DNA of 64,000 nucleotides. Source: an uncultured bacterium (GTDB lineage: Bacteria; Cyanobacteriota; Vampirovibrionia; Gastranaerophilales; Gastranaerophilaceae). The position numbers and the translations under genes are program-made. The notes below the pieces were generated by a model. That model was not told the DNA's origin and ran no database searches. It saw nothing but the letters and a program-made list of their open reading frames with translations. The stretch is taken from positions 1 to 64,000 of the forward strand of contig CASDWY010000004.1 of assembly GCA_949284985.1 (NCBI GenBank), in the 5' to 3' direction. Below are positions 1 to 7,047 of this stretch, piece after piece (the first letter of the stretch is position 1; every line of letters begins with the position of its first letter).

Positions 1-54
1 ATCAACACTAAAAGCTTTTGAAGTGCTGCTAGTGATATAACTGTCAAACTTCAT
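1..54 (-). CDS. Type IV pilin-like protein, N-terminal fragment (runs off the left edge)
   Basis: Only the first 18 codons lie in the window. They read MKFDSYITSSTSKAFSVD, nearly the same as the first residues of the pilin-like protein ending at 30365 (MKFDSYITSNTKTASTVK), so this should be a paralogue of the prepilin family. The start ATG (54-52) follows a GGAGG Shine-Dalgarno site with six bases between. The start lies inside the 3' end of an upstream leader ORF. The hydrophobic pilin helix is outside the window, so the family call rests on the paralogue and on the shared upstream module. Confidence 0.75.
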   Translation of the reverse strand, partial: MKFDSYITSSTSKAFSVD

Positions 55-260
55 ATGATACCTCCATCTTCAAATAATATTTAACTACATATGTGAACAA
101 AAGTCCACATAAAAAATCAAGCCTAATCACTTGGCTTGAAAAACAACTTACTAAATCCTTAAAACCCTTGCTACGACTTAGTATCGGGGGGGGGGGGGCA
201 AGTTAAATGTGCAATGGGAGTGTGTTTTAACTTATTAATCACATTAAAACTAAGGTGCAT
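44..260 (-). CDS. Leader ORF upstream of pilin gene, copy 1, out of frame at a 13-C tract
   Basis: ATG at 260-258 follows AGGAG with seven bases between, a good ribosome site. The reading starts MHLSFNVINKLK and enters the C tract at codon 21. With 13 C it ends at TAG 173-171 after 29 residues. With 12 C (one fewer) the same frame would stay open for 71 residues and end at TGA 46-44, eight bases past the pilin ATG, as in copy 2. I read this as a real leader peptide gene in its OFF phase. No known family. The alternative is a non-coding leader that is open by chance. Confidence 0.6.
117..139 (-). terminator. Terminator-like hairpin inside the pilin leader, copy 1
   Basis: On the minus strand a 7-bp perfect stem (TCAAGCC/GGCTTGA) with a 9-base loop is followed directly by A and six T, the form of an intrinsic terminator. 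It lies between the leader C tract and the pilin start, so it could act as an attenuator when ribosomes leave the leader early. Copy 2 keeps the stem and loop but has a weaker T run. Confidence 0.5.
186..198. repeat. Homopolymer tract, 13 G on + (13 C in the leader ORF)
   Basis: Thirteen consecutive G on the plus strand, in otherwise AT-rich sequence. It lies within the leader ORF at codons 21-25. The corresponding tract in copy 2 is nine. Runs of this length are classic slipped-strand mispairing sites. Exact length could also be affected by sequencing error. Confidence 0.85.
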
Positions 261-291
261 TAAAACTCTCCTGTTTAAGTATTACTTTCCT

Positions 292-320
292 ATTTTACAA
301 AATTATTATTAAAAAATCAA
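292..320 (-). promoter_or_regulatory. Sigma-70 promoter of the pilin leader, copy 1
   Basis: Minus strand: -35 TTGATT (320-315), 17-bp spacer, -10 TAAAAT (297-292). The same boxes and spacing are kept at 30630-30602 upstream of the second pilin gene although the spacers differ. Transcription would start about 25 bases upstream of the leader ATG. Confidence 0.65.
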
Positions 321-363
321 GAGTTGAATAAGTATAGTATTTATTGTATTTTTAGTAAAAAAA

Positions 364-390
364 AACAGCCCCAACAATGTTAGGGCTGTT
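364..390. terminator. Intrinsic terminator
   Basis: Stem AACAGCCC/GGGCTGTT with an A run on the left and a T run on the right, so it can work in both directions. It ends the small wHTH gene on the minus strand. Confidence 0.8.
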
Positions 391-405
391 TTTACGTAAT
401 TTAAA

Positions 406-603
406 CTATTTAAGTTTAACTTTTGTGTGTGAACCTTTTCTGAACATTTCAATTTTGTCTTCTCTTGCTAACCAGCCAAGACCCATTTCTGCAAAGTTTC
501 CAGCTAGATCGAGATCTTTTCTCATTTTTGAAAGGGAAACTTCGCCGTTGGCGTTCAAGTATTCCCAGATTTGACCTGCAGATTGTCCAATAGTTTCCAT
601 CAT
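406..603 (-). CDS. Small winged-helix protein (PF10771/DUF2582-like)
   Basis: 65-residue protein starting MMETIGQSAGQIWEYL. The pattern of an amphipathic first helix, a recognition-helix region (SLSKMRKDLDLAGNFAEMGL), then LARE and a short beta wing (KIEMFRKGSHTKVKL) fits the winged-helix family PF10771. Such proteins are thought to bind DNA, but no target is known here. I chose ATG 603 because AGGAGGA lies four bases upstream; an upstream in-frame ATG at 651 lacks such a site. Single gene ended by the hairpin at 364-390. Confidence 0.7.
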   Translation of the reverse strand: MMETIGQSAGQIWEYLNANGEVSLSKMRKDLDLAGNFAEMGLGWLAREDKIEMFRKGSHTKVKLK

Positions 604-666
604 GTGTTCCTCCTGATTTTTAGTGACTTTTTTAAGTAAAGATTTTAACATATTCTTTTCCTTATT

Positions 667-697
667 TTGTAACTGATGTCCTTTTTTATTATATAAT
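667..697 (+). promoter_or_regulatory. Candidate promoter of leuDB
   Basis: A perfect TATAAT (692-697) lies 33 bases before the leuD start. A TTGTAA at 667-672 could serve as the -35 box, but the 19-bp spacer is long. No leader peptide with leucine codons and no T-box is visible. Confidence 0.35.
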
Positions 698-730
698 ACA
701 AAAAGAAGTTTTTGTAAATGGAGTTTTAAT

Positions 731-1231
731 ATGAATCATCTTTTAAGAGGAAATGCATGGAAATATGGAGATAATGTAGATACTGATGTTATAATCCCAG
801 CAAGGTATTTGAACACATTGAATGCAGCTGAATTAGCTCAGCATTGCATGGAAGATATTGATAAAACTTTTGCTAAAGAAGTTCATTCAAATGATGTAAT
901 TATAGCAGGAGAAAATTTTGGGTGTGGGTCTTCTCGTGAGCATGCCCCAATTGCTATTAAGGCTAGTGGGGTTAGTATTGTTGTTGCAAAATCTTTTGCA
1001 AGAATATTTTTTAGGAATGCTATTAATATCGGGTTGCCTATATTAGAGCACCCGACATTTGCTGATGAGTGTTCTAAAGGTGATGTTGTTGAAGTTGATT
1101 TGTCAGAGGGAGTTTTAAGAAATGTAACTTTAGGAAAAGAATATAAATGTAGTGCTTTTCCAAAAGAAATTCAAAATCTTATTCAACAAGGTGGTTTGAT
1201 AAATTATACAAAAAATAAATTGGGAGTGTAA
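731..1231 (+). CDS. leuD: 3-isopropylmalate dehydratase small subunit
   Basis: LeuD pairs with LeuC to convert 2-isopropylmalate to 3-isopropylmalate in leucine synthesis (cytoplasm). At 166 residues it has the usual length of the short, clostridial/archaeal-type small subunit. The swivel-domain signature [14 protein letters not shown] is at about residues 56-69, and the N-terminus shows [18 protein letters not shown] lies eight bases upstream of the ATG. leuB follows after one base, so the two are co-transcribed. leuC is not in the window and must be elsewhere. Confidence 0.95.
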   Translation: MNHLLRGNAWKYGDNVDTDVIIPARYLNTLNAAELAQHCMEDIDKTFAKEVHSNDVIIAGENFGCGSSREHAPIAIKASGVSIVVAKSFARIFFRNAINIGLPILEHPTFADECSKGDVVEVDLSEGVLRNVTLGKEYKCSAFPKEIQNLIQQGGLINYTKNKLGV

Positions 1232-1232
1232 T

Positions 1233-2312
1233 ATGACATACAAAATAGCAGTATTAGGCGGAGATGGAATAGGTCCGGAAATTGTTGCTGAAGCGATAAA
1301 GGTGCTTGATGCGATATCAAAAAAATATCATTTGGAGTTTGAGTTTAATAATGCTTTGATAGGCGGTTGTGCTTATGAGGTTTTTGGTGTGCCTTTACCT
1401 CAAGAGACAATTGATATCTGCAAAAATTCTGATGCTGTACTTTTGGGAGCTGTTGGTGATTGGAAATATGATAAATTGCCATCTGACGTTAGACCGGAAA
1501 AAGCATTATTGGGGATAAGAAAGGCATTAAATCTGTTTGCTAATTTGCGTCCGGCTATTGTTTATGATGAATTGACCGCTTCATCTCCGCTGAAATCGGA
1601 AGTTGTTTCCGGAGTAGATATTATGATTGTTAGAGAGCTTACAGGCGGTGTTTATTTTGGCACTCCTAGGGGAATTGATATAGTTGATGGTCAAAAAGTT
1701 GGTTATAATAATATGATTTATAACGAGAATGAAATTGAGCGAATTGCGCATGTAGCATTTCAAACAGCAATGAAGAGAAATAAAAAATTGTGTTCTGTTG
1801 ATAAGGCAAATGTGCTTGATGTGTCTCGCTTGTGGCGTGAAGTTATGGAGCGAGTTGCAAAAGAATATCCGGAAGTAGAGCTTTCGCATATGTATGTTGA
1901 TAATGCTGCTATGCAGCTTATTCGAGAACCAAAACAATTTGATGTCATTGTAACAGGAAATATTTTTGGTGATATATTATCGGATGAGGCATCTATGCTT
2001 GCAGGTTCTTTGGGCATGCTCCCTAGTGCTAGTTTGAGCGATGGTAAACTTGGTATGTATGAGCCAATTCATGGTTCAGCTCCGGATTTGAGAGGACAAG
2101 ATATTGTAAATCCTATTGCGACAATTCTGTCTGCTGCTATGATGCTGAAGTATAGTTTAGGGCTTGAAAAAGCTTATACAACTATAGAAAATGCAGTTAA
2201 AGCTGTTTTGAAAGATGGCTACAGAACAAAAGATATTTTTACTAATAAGTCCCAAACACTTGTTGGAACTGCACAGATGGGTAGCTTGATTGCACAAAAA
2301 ATATTAGAGTAA
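1233..2312 (+). CDS. leuB: 3-isopropylmalate dehydrogenase
   Basis: Oxidatively decarboxylates 3-isopropylmalate with NAD+ in leucine synthesis. 359 residues, full length. Visible family marks: [19 protein letters not shown] at the N-terminus, the [11 protein letters not shown] loop, the catalytic region [15 protein letters not shown], the metal-binding [20 protein letters not shown] stretch and the NAD-binding [13 protein letters not shown] near residue 270. Starts one base after the leuD stop, with the end of leuD (GGGAG) serving as ribosome site. Confidence 0.96.
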   Translation: MTYKIAVLGGDGIGPEIVAEAIKVLDAISKKYHLEFEFNNALIGGCAYEVFGVPLPQETIDICKNSDAVLLGAVGDWKYDKLPSDVRPEKALLGIRKALNLFANLRPAIVYDELTASSPLKSEVVSGVDIMIVRELTGGVYFGTPRGIDIVDGQKVGYNNMIYNENEIERIAHVAFQTAMKRNKKLCSVDKANVLDVSRLWREVMERVAKEYPEVELSHMYVDNAAMQLIREPKQFDVIVTGNIFGDILSDEASMLAGSLGMLPSASLSDGKLGMYEPIHGSAPDLRGQDIVNPIATILSAAMMLKYSLGLEKAYTTIENAVKAVLKDGYRTKDIFTNKSQTLVGTAQMGSLIAQKILE

Positions 2313-2353
2313 AGGATTATTTGTTTTGACAATGTTTTTTGCTGCAGTAGTTT

Positions 2354-2359
2354 TATAAT
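2354..2359 (+). promoter_or_regulatory. -10 box of candidate structured RNA
   Basis: Perfect TATAAT. The expected start, 5-7 bases downstream, falls exactly at the first base pairs of the closing stem at 2365. A TTGACA lies at 2326-2331, but the 22-bp gap is too long for a standard pair. Confidence 0.4.
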
Positions 2360-2363
2360 AAAA

Positions 2364-2470
2364 GTGTAGTCAGTTATCACCTCAAACACTTTGTTCAGGG
2401 ATCTGATTTTCGGTGTTGTTAGCCGCGCAGCGGTTTGGGTCAAGATAGATGGAAAGTATAACTGACTACA
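2364..2470 (+). ncRNA. Candidate structured RNA closed by a perfect 13-bp stem
   Basis: Bases 2365-2377 (TGTAGTCAGTTAT) pair perfectly with 2458-2470 (ATAACTGACTACA). Inside, CAAAC can pair with GTTTG, and CCGC-GCA-GCGG forms a GC-rich hairpin that stands out in this AT-rich region. No convincing protein lies in this gap. A perfect TATAAT just upstream would start transcription at the stem, and an intrinsic terminator follows at 2507-2534, so the transcript may run to about 2534. I compared it by eye with SRP RNA, 6S RNA, tmRNA and common riboswitches and saw no match. Confidence 0.45.
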
Positions 2471-2506
2471 ATCAATATAATAACTTCATATAAGCTCATT
2501 AGAGCC

Positions 2507-2534
2507 AAAAGCCTGTAATTTTTTACAGGCTTTT
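2507..2534. terminator. Bidirectional intrinsic terminator
   Basis: Perfect 12-bp stem AAAAGCCTGTAA/TTACAGGCTTTT with a TTTT loop. It can end the candidate RNA (or leuB transcript) on the plus strand and the ilvE-fixX operon on the minus strand. Confidence 0.85.
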
Positions 2535-2564
2535 GAAATATTTAAGTTAAAAAAATCAAAATAT

Positions 2565-2963
2565 TTATTCTTCAGATTCTGTGTTTTCTTCGTCTATTTC
2601 TATTTCATCGTCTTTATTTTCTTTAATTTTGTCAACAACCATTTTTGCAATTTCCTTTGCCGCAATGTTTTGTAATTGTTCAGACGAGTTTTCAAGCATT
2701 GTAATAGCAGTGCGCACCGTTTTGTCAATATCATACCAACGAGCATTGCCGCGACCTTCAACTCCCTCTTCTACAGCAGAAAGAATGTCTCCAACTGCTT
2801 CAAATTCATTTGATGAAATGTTATGTTCTATAATGATTTTAATTAAATTTAATGCAACTTTAATTTGGGTTTCATCATCTGTTTCTTCAAGTGTTTTCAT
2901 TGATTTAGAAAGTAAAGGGTCACGATCATACCAGCGTCTTTTGTCATAATATTCTTCTCTCAT
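2565..2963 (-). CDS. Hypothetical acidic protein with an internal repeat
   Basis: 132 residues, not recognised. It has two copies of a short segment: RRWYDRDPLLSKSMKTLEE near residues 9-27 and ARWYDIDKTVRTAITMLEN near 74-92. Each begins with WYD and continues as a helix. The C-terminus is very acidic (KDDEIEIDEENTESEE). No signal peptide or membrane segment. A strong AAGGAGG site precedes the ATG. It is the last gene of the ilvE-mlaE-fixC-fixX operon, nine bases after fixX, so a link to FixCX is possible but unproven. Confidence 0.75.
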   Translation of the reverse strand: MREEYYDKRRWYDRDPLLSKSMKTLEETDDETQIKVALNLIKIIIEHNISSNEFEAVGDILSAVEEGVEGRGNARWYDIDKTVRTAITMLENSSEQLQNIAAKEIAKMVVDKIKENKDDEIEIDEENTESEE

Positions 2964-2972
2964 ACAACCTCC

Positions 2973-3248
2973 TTAACCGTTTTTGAATGTAACACCTTTG
3001 CCTTTTGCCGGGTATTCCCAGTTTATACATTTTTTTTCACATACTATTCGGCATGCGCCGCATTCTAGACAGTTTTCATAATTTACAATAAGTTTGCGAT
3101 TTGCTTCATCCCACTCATATACTTCAGCCGGGCAAATAGTGCAACAAATTTTACTTTTGCATTCTATACAGTCTGCAGCATATGGAATTAAATGTGAAAC
3201 CGTATCACAATTGTACTTTAATTTGTTTAATTTGTCATTAATGTTCAT
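2973..3248 (-). CDS. fixX: FixX-like ferredoxin
   Basis: 91-residue ferredoxin-like protein with a C-terminal 4Fe-4S motif CLECGACRIVC (Cys 60, 63, 66, 70) and a further Cys cluster at 27-39 (CIECKSKICCTIC). FixX is the partner of FixC: together they form the ETF-quinone oxidoreductase unit that passes electrons from FixAB to quinone or another acceptor. The start overlaps the fixC stop in an ATGA arrangement with GGAG upstream, so the pair is translationally coupled. FixAB (EtfAB) is not in the window. Confidence 0.85.
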   Translation of the reverse strand: MNINDKLNKLKYNCDTVSHLIPYAADCIECKSKICCTICPAEVYEWDEANRKLIVNYENCLECGACRIVCEKKCINWEYPAKGKGVTFKNG

Positions 3249-4543
3249 TTTAAAACTCCTATGACAGATTTAATTATAATAAAGATGTCGGCTATAAGCT
3301 CACGTAAACTGCGGTCTGTAAACCAACTTTTGATATATTTTCTAAATTCTTGTTTTTTGGGTTTAGTATTAACGTTTGTAAATATTTCGAAAAATTCTGC
3401 AATTTTTTGTGGATAATAACCAAAGAAAGATGCTGCTCTTGGGGTAATATTATCAATAATATCCTTGTAGGTTTTTAGGTCTTTTATTACATAAGAGTTT
3501 TCAAGTTTTTGTTGATACAAGGAAAGGCTGTTAGCACTATAATCACGATTATTGATTGCTTCTATTGCAGTTTCAGCGGCAAGTTTTCCACTTTTTAACG
3601 CAAGATTTGTTCCTTCCCAGTGTAGGTTATTAACGAGCATTGCCGCATCGCCTGCAATTAAAACACCGTTGTCATAAAGTTTGGGGATGTGTTTATATCC
3701 GCCTTCCGGGATGAGATGTGCGCTGTATTCTAATAATTCTCCATCTTTTATTAAACTTGAGATAAGCGGTTGTTGTTTTAATTCTTCAAGCACATCATTT
3801 ATATTCAATTTATGCTTGCGTAAGTCTTCAAGACCAATTCCAATTCCCAGTGCTATAGAGTCTTTGTTAGTATAGATAAAGCCTAGCCCAAGTTCTTTAT
3901 CCATTGGATAACCAATAAGCTCATATATGCAACCCGAGTTTGTGTTTAAGTTAAATCTTTCTTCAAGTGTTTGTTTGTCGAGTTTGTAAACTTCTTTTAC
4001 TGATAGAGCAACGTGTTTGGGTTTAATAGTTTTTCGCATATTTAGTTGTTTTGCAAGAAGTGAATTAACACCATCAGCAATTATTACAATATCGGCATAG
4101 TATTCTTCTAAATCAGTTTTTATCCCGACTACTTTTCCTCTATCGAGAATTAGTTTTTTTACCACAGTATTGGGTGCAAAGTAAGCCCCAGCTTGTTGTG
4201 CTTGCTCCACACACCAGCGATCAAACTTAGCTCTTATTACAGTACAACTGTTTTTAGTAGTTTCTCGAGTTTTATAACTAATTGTTGTGGATTCATTTTT
4301 GGTTAAAAGTGCGTATCTATGCTCTGTAGTAAATCTTTCAATTGGTGCTTCTTCCAAGAAATTTGGAAATATTTCCCTTGTTGGTTCAACATAAATTGCA
4401 CCGCCAAAAACGTTTTTTGCGCCGGCAAAAGAACCTCGTTCAACCAATAAAACTTTTTTGTCTGCACGTGCCAAGGTGATGGCTGCAGAAACTCCGGCTG
4501 GACCTGCTCCGACTACAATTACATCAATTTTGTTCTTATCCAT
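3245..4543 (-). CDS. fixC: FixC-like flavoprotein, ETF-quinone oxidoreductase family
   Basis: 432 residues. N-terminal FAD-binding Rossmann motif VVGAGPAGVSAAITLARADK at about residues 10-29, followed by VERG. The mid-region FGGAIYVEP and the later VLIAGDAAMLVN (second FAD contact) are typical of the FixC/geranylgeranyl reductase superfamily. Adjacent fixX makes FixC the best call. It receives electrons from an electron-transfer flavoprotein. AGAGGT ribosome site; nine bases downstream of mlaE in the same operon. Confidence 0.85.
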   Translation of the reverse strand: MDKNKIDVIVVGAGPAGVSAAITLARADKKVLLVERGSFAGAKNVFGGAIYVEPTREIFPNFLEEAPIERFTTEHRYALLTKNESTTISYKTRETTKNSCTVIRAKFDRWCVEQAQQAGAYFAPNTVVKKLILDRGKVVGIKTDLEEYYADIVIIADGVNSLLAKQLNMRKTIKPKHVALSVKEVYKLDKQTLEERFNLNTNSGCIYELIGYPMDKELGLGFIYTNKDSIALGIGIGLEDLRKHKLNINDVLEELKQQPLISSLIKDGELLEYSAHLIPEGGYKHIPKLYDNGVLIAGDAAMLVNNLHWEGTNLALKSGKLAAETAIEAINNRDYSANSLSLYQQKLENSYVIKDLKTYKDIIDNITPRAASFFGYYPQKIAEFFEIFTNVNTKPKKQEFRKYIKSWFTDRSLRELIADIFIIIKSVIGVLK

Positions 4544-4552
4544 TGGTACCTC

Positions 4553-5284
4553 TTAAAGATAAAAAATAATATTTATAATAAAATCGGTGAGTAGTAAAAA
4601 TATTGTAGCTTTTATTGCGCCTTGTGTAACCGCATTACCAACATCTACTGCTCCCCCTGCTGTTTGATAGCCTTGAGTAGCAGTAACGGTAGTTATAACC
4701 ATCCCAAATACAGAGGCTTTTAGCAGGCTTATGTAAATGTCTTTTGTATTTAGCCACAGCCAAACAGTATTTAAATAGCGGTTAAAGTGGAGCCCTATGG
4801 CGCCGTTTGCAATTATCATACCAGCTAATATACCAAAAAGTTCTGCAATAATTATAACCATTGGAGTAGTTATTGCGGCTGATAAAATTTTAGGTGTAAA
4901 GTAATAGCCAATCGGATCAACATTCATTGTCTTTATAGCATCCACTTGTTCAGTAACTTGCATGTTGGCAATTTCAGCACATATTGCGGTTCCGGCACGT
5001 GCTGAAATTGCCAGTGCGGCAAAACCCGGTGCTATTTCTCTAATTAAGGCTATGGCAATAAAACCACCTACATAATCTTCTGCACCGGTAAGTAAAAATT
5101 GTTTAGAAACCTGTAGTGCGATTACTGCTGCTGCAATCATAACTATTATAAGTGAAATAGGAAGAGAATCATAGCTAAAGCTTGCTGCTTGAACTATAAC
5201 CTCTTTAAATTTCACCTGTTTTTCAAATAAATATTTGATACAGGTTATAAAATTTTGAATACATAAACCGAAAAATTTAATCAT
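4553..5284 (-). CDS. mlaE: MlaE-family ABC transporter permease
   Basis: 243-residue membrane protein with five to six hydrophobic segments. The conserved family core is present: LIREIAPGFAALAISARAGT and AEIANMQVTEQVDAIKTMNV (about residues 80-120). MlaE is the inner-membrane permease of the Mla/MCE system that moves phospholipids between inner and outer membranes of diderm cells. Its ATPase MlaF is not adjacent; an MCE partner lies at 13233-14126. The start overlaps the ilvE stop by eight bases. Confidence 0.9.
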   Translation of the reverse strand: MIKFFGLCIQNFITCIKYLFEKQVKFKEVIVQAASFSYDSLPISLIIVMIAAAVIALQVSKQFLLTGAEDYVGGFIAIALIREIAPGFAALAISARAGTAICAEIANMQVTEQVDAIKTMNVDPIGYYFTPKILSAAITTPMVIIIAELFGILAGMIIANGAIGLHFNRYLNTVWLWLNTKDIYISLLKASVFGMVITTVTATQGYQTAGGAVDVGNAVTQGAIKATIFLLLTDFIINIIFYL

Positions 5285-6200
5285 TAACCGGAGTACACCA
5301 TTTTTTATATTTTTCTATTTTTCCTCTTACAACATTGAAGTATAATGATTGAATTTTTTTTGCAATAGGACCGACTTCTCCGTTTCCAAGCGGTCTGTTG
5401 TCAATTTTAGTGATTGGACTAATTTGAGCACCTGTTCCGCAGTAAAAGGCTTCGTCTGCGATATAGAGTTCGGTTCTATCTATATCTCGTTCAATGGTTT
5501 CTATACCTAGTTCTTCTTTTGCAATTTCTATAACAGTGTTTCTTGTAACTCCTACCAGAATATTGTCTGTAGTTTTTGTAGTTATAAGCTTGCCATTTTC
5601 AACTAAGAATAGATTCATTGCAGAGCCTTCTGTTACGTGTCCGTTTTCTGATAGGACTATTGCATCGTCAAATCCTGCTCTTCGTGCATCTGTAACAATA
5701 AGTGCTGCGTTTGCATATCCACCAGAAACTTTAGCACGTGGAGGAATTGCGTTGTCCTCTAATCTTCTCCAACTGGAAACACAAACACTTAAACCTTTAG
5801 TGGTATCAATATAATCTCCAAGCGGACAGGTAAAGATTAATACGCCATCGGGGTTATCGTATAAACCCGGTCCTACTTTTTGAGCTTTTTTAAATATAGT
5901 TGGACGAATGTATGCATCAGTTTTATAATTATTTTTTTTCAAGAGGTCAACTGTTATATCACAAAGTTCTTGTATTGAATATTTCATTTCCATACACATA
6001 ACTCTTGCACTTCTTGCTATTCTTTCATAGTGTTCTTTCATTCTAAAGATAAACATAGAGTCATCTTCTTTGTTGTAATAGGCTCTAATGCCTTCAAATA
6101 CAGATGTACCGTACAAAAAAGCATGTGTTCTAACGGGTATGGATGCGGTTTTTGCGTCTATATATTCACCGTCTAAAAATACAAATTCCTGTTGTGTCAT
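5277..6200 (-). CDS. ilvE: Branched-chain amino acid aminotransferase
   Basis: PLP enzyme that performs the last step of leucine, isoleucine and valine synthesis. 307 residues, fold type IV. Seen: FLYGTSVFEGIRAY near the N-terminus, the Schiff-base lysine in ARAKVSGGYANAAL (about residue 159), SENGHVTEGSAMNLFLV and the C-terminal GTGAQISPI. AGGGGG ribosome site before ATG 6200. First gene of the operon ilvE-mlaE-fixC-fixX-hypothetical. Fits functionally with leuDB nearby, although on the opposite strand. Confidence 0.95.
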   Translation of the reverse strand: MTQQEFVFLDGEYIDAKTASIPVRTHAFLYGTSVFEGIRAYYNKEDDSMFIFRMKEHYERIARSARVMCMEMKYSIQELCDITVDLLKKNNYKTDAYIRPTIFKKAQKVGPGLYDNPDGVLIFTCPLGDYIDTTKGLSVCVSSWRRLEDNAIPPRAKVSGGYANAALIVTDARRAGFDDAIVLSENGHVTEGSAMNLFLVENGKLITTKTTDNILVGVTRNTVIEIAKEELGIETIERDIDRTELYIADEAFYCGTGAQISPITKIDNRPLGNGEVGPIAKKIQSLYFNVVRGKIEKYKKWCTPVND

Positions 6201-6348
6201 AATATTCCCCCTTTATTTTATATTTTTATAATACTCCAAAATTTATCGTAAGGGAAATATATTAACAAATATAAATGCTGGTTTGGTTTTTATTTAGAGA
6301 TGGTGAAATTAAGTGTTAAATAACGAGTTTGGCAGTTTGTATTAAAAT

Positions 6349-7047
6349 TTATAGTGGATTTGCTTTGGCGGTTCCGGCTTTACGAGGGAATTGTGCTGGA
6401 GTTTTTTTTATTTTTTTTATTATTATTAAGTTGCGTTCAAAATTTTCTTTTAGTGGAAGGTCGTATTTTACTATTGATTCCACCTCGCAATTTAGTATTT
6501 TGAGTGCGTTCTGGGCACATTCAATTTCTTCGTGTGCAATTTTTGATTTGTATGCGACAAAGTATCCATTAATTTTTAGAAATGGTGCCGCGTATTCAAG
6601 GATTATATTTAAAGGCGCTACTGCTCGTGAGGTTATTATATCAAAACTTTCCAATAATTCCTTATCCAGATTTTCTGTTCTTGAAGCTATAGCTGTAATA
6701 TTTTTAAGGTTTAATTTTTGTGCTGTATTATTTATAAATTTTATTTTTTTTGCAATAGAATCAACTCCAAGAATTTTTATTTTGGGATAGATTAAAGCAA
6801 TTGGAAGTGCGGGAAACCCTCCACCTGTGCCAATATCCATAAGAGTTTTGCTATTATCAAGCAATGTTGTTTTACATATAGCAAGCGAATCAAAAATATG
6901 TTTTTCTATTAAAACTTTTTCGTCATTTTTGCTAATTAAATTTGTATGGGCGTTATAGGTTAAAAATTCCTCAATATATAATTTTATTAAGTTCTCTGTT
7001 TTTGGGGAGATTTTTATATTCAAGTTTTTGAGTTTGTTAATTGCCAT
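6349..7047 (-). CDS. rsmG: 16S rRNA (guanine-527 N7) methyltransferase
   Basis: SAM-dependent methyltransferase of G527 in 16S rRNA. SAM motif DIGTGGGFPALPIAL and the family C-terminus (KKTPAQFPRKAGTAKANPL, compare KNTPKKYPRKPGT in Bacillus) are clear. I chose ATG 7047 (232 residues) because the protein then begins at the usual point of the family (MAINKLKN). An in-frame TTG at 7095 would add 16 residues without a ribosome site. The start overlaps the end of the upstream ATPase gene by 11 bases, indicating translational coupling. Confidence 0.93.
   Translation of the reverse strand: MAINKLKNLNIKISPKTENLIKLYIEEFLTYNAHTNLISKNDEKVLIEKHIFDSLAICKTTLLDNSKTLMDIGTGGGFPALPIALIYPKIKILGVDSIAKKIKFINNTAQKLNLKNITAIASRTENLDKELLESFDIITSRAVAPLNIILEYAAPFLKINGYFVAYKSKIAHEEIECAQNALKILNCEVESIVKYDLPLKENFERNLIIIKKIKKTPAQFPRKAGTAKANPL

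Larger units (their letters stand above)
30..321 (-). repeat. Pilin upstream module, copy 1
   Basis: Closely matches 30341-30631 on the same strand. It covers promoter, leader ORF, homopolymer tract, hairpin and pilin start. Outside the tract the two copies align without net gaps; the whole length difference (292 against 291 bp) falls at the tract. This is a duplicated regulatory cassette, not a mobile element: no terminal repeats or transposase are visible. Confidence 0.85.

Noticed and set aside
186-198. G run as a G-quadruplex element
   Set aside because: A single run of 13 or 9 G could in principle fold, but its place at a fixed codon of a leader ORF explains it better.
1581-2017. Long minus-strand frames inside leuB
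   Set aside because: Antisense shadows of a clear leuB gene.
2219-2443. 74-residue minus-strand reading frame across the end of leuB
   Set aside because: It starts inside the candidate RNA and runs into leuB on the other strand; no ribosome site and no family likeness.
2364-2470. Candidate RNA as SRP RNA or 6S RNA
   Set aside because: The conserved GGAAGGAAGCAGCC-type apical loop of SRP RNA is missing, and it is too short, without a large central bubble, for 6S.
5494-5814. 106-residue plus-strand frame inside ilvE
   Set aside because: Antisense shadow of ilvE; no domain or ribosome site.
6329-6790. 153-residue plus-strand frame over rsmG
   Set aside because: Hydrophobic only because it mirrors rsmG codons; rsmG is certain.
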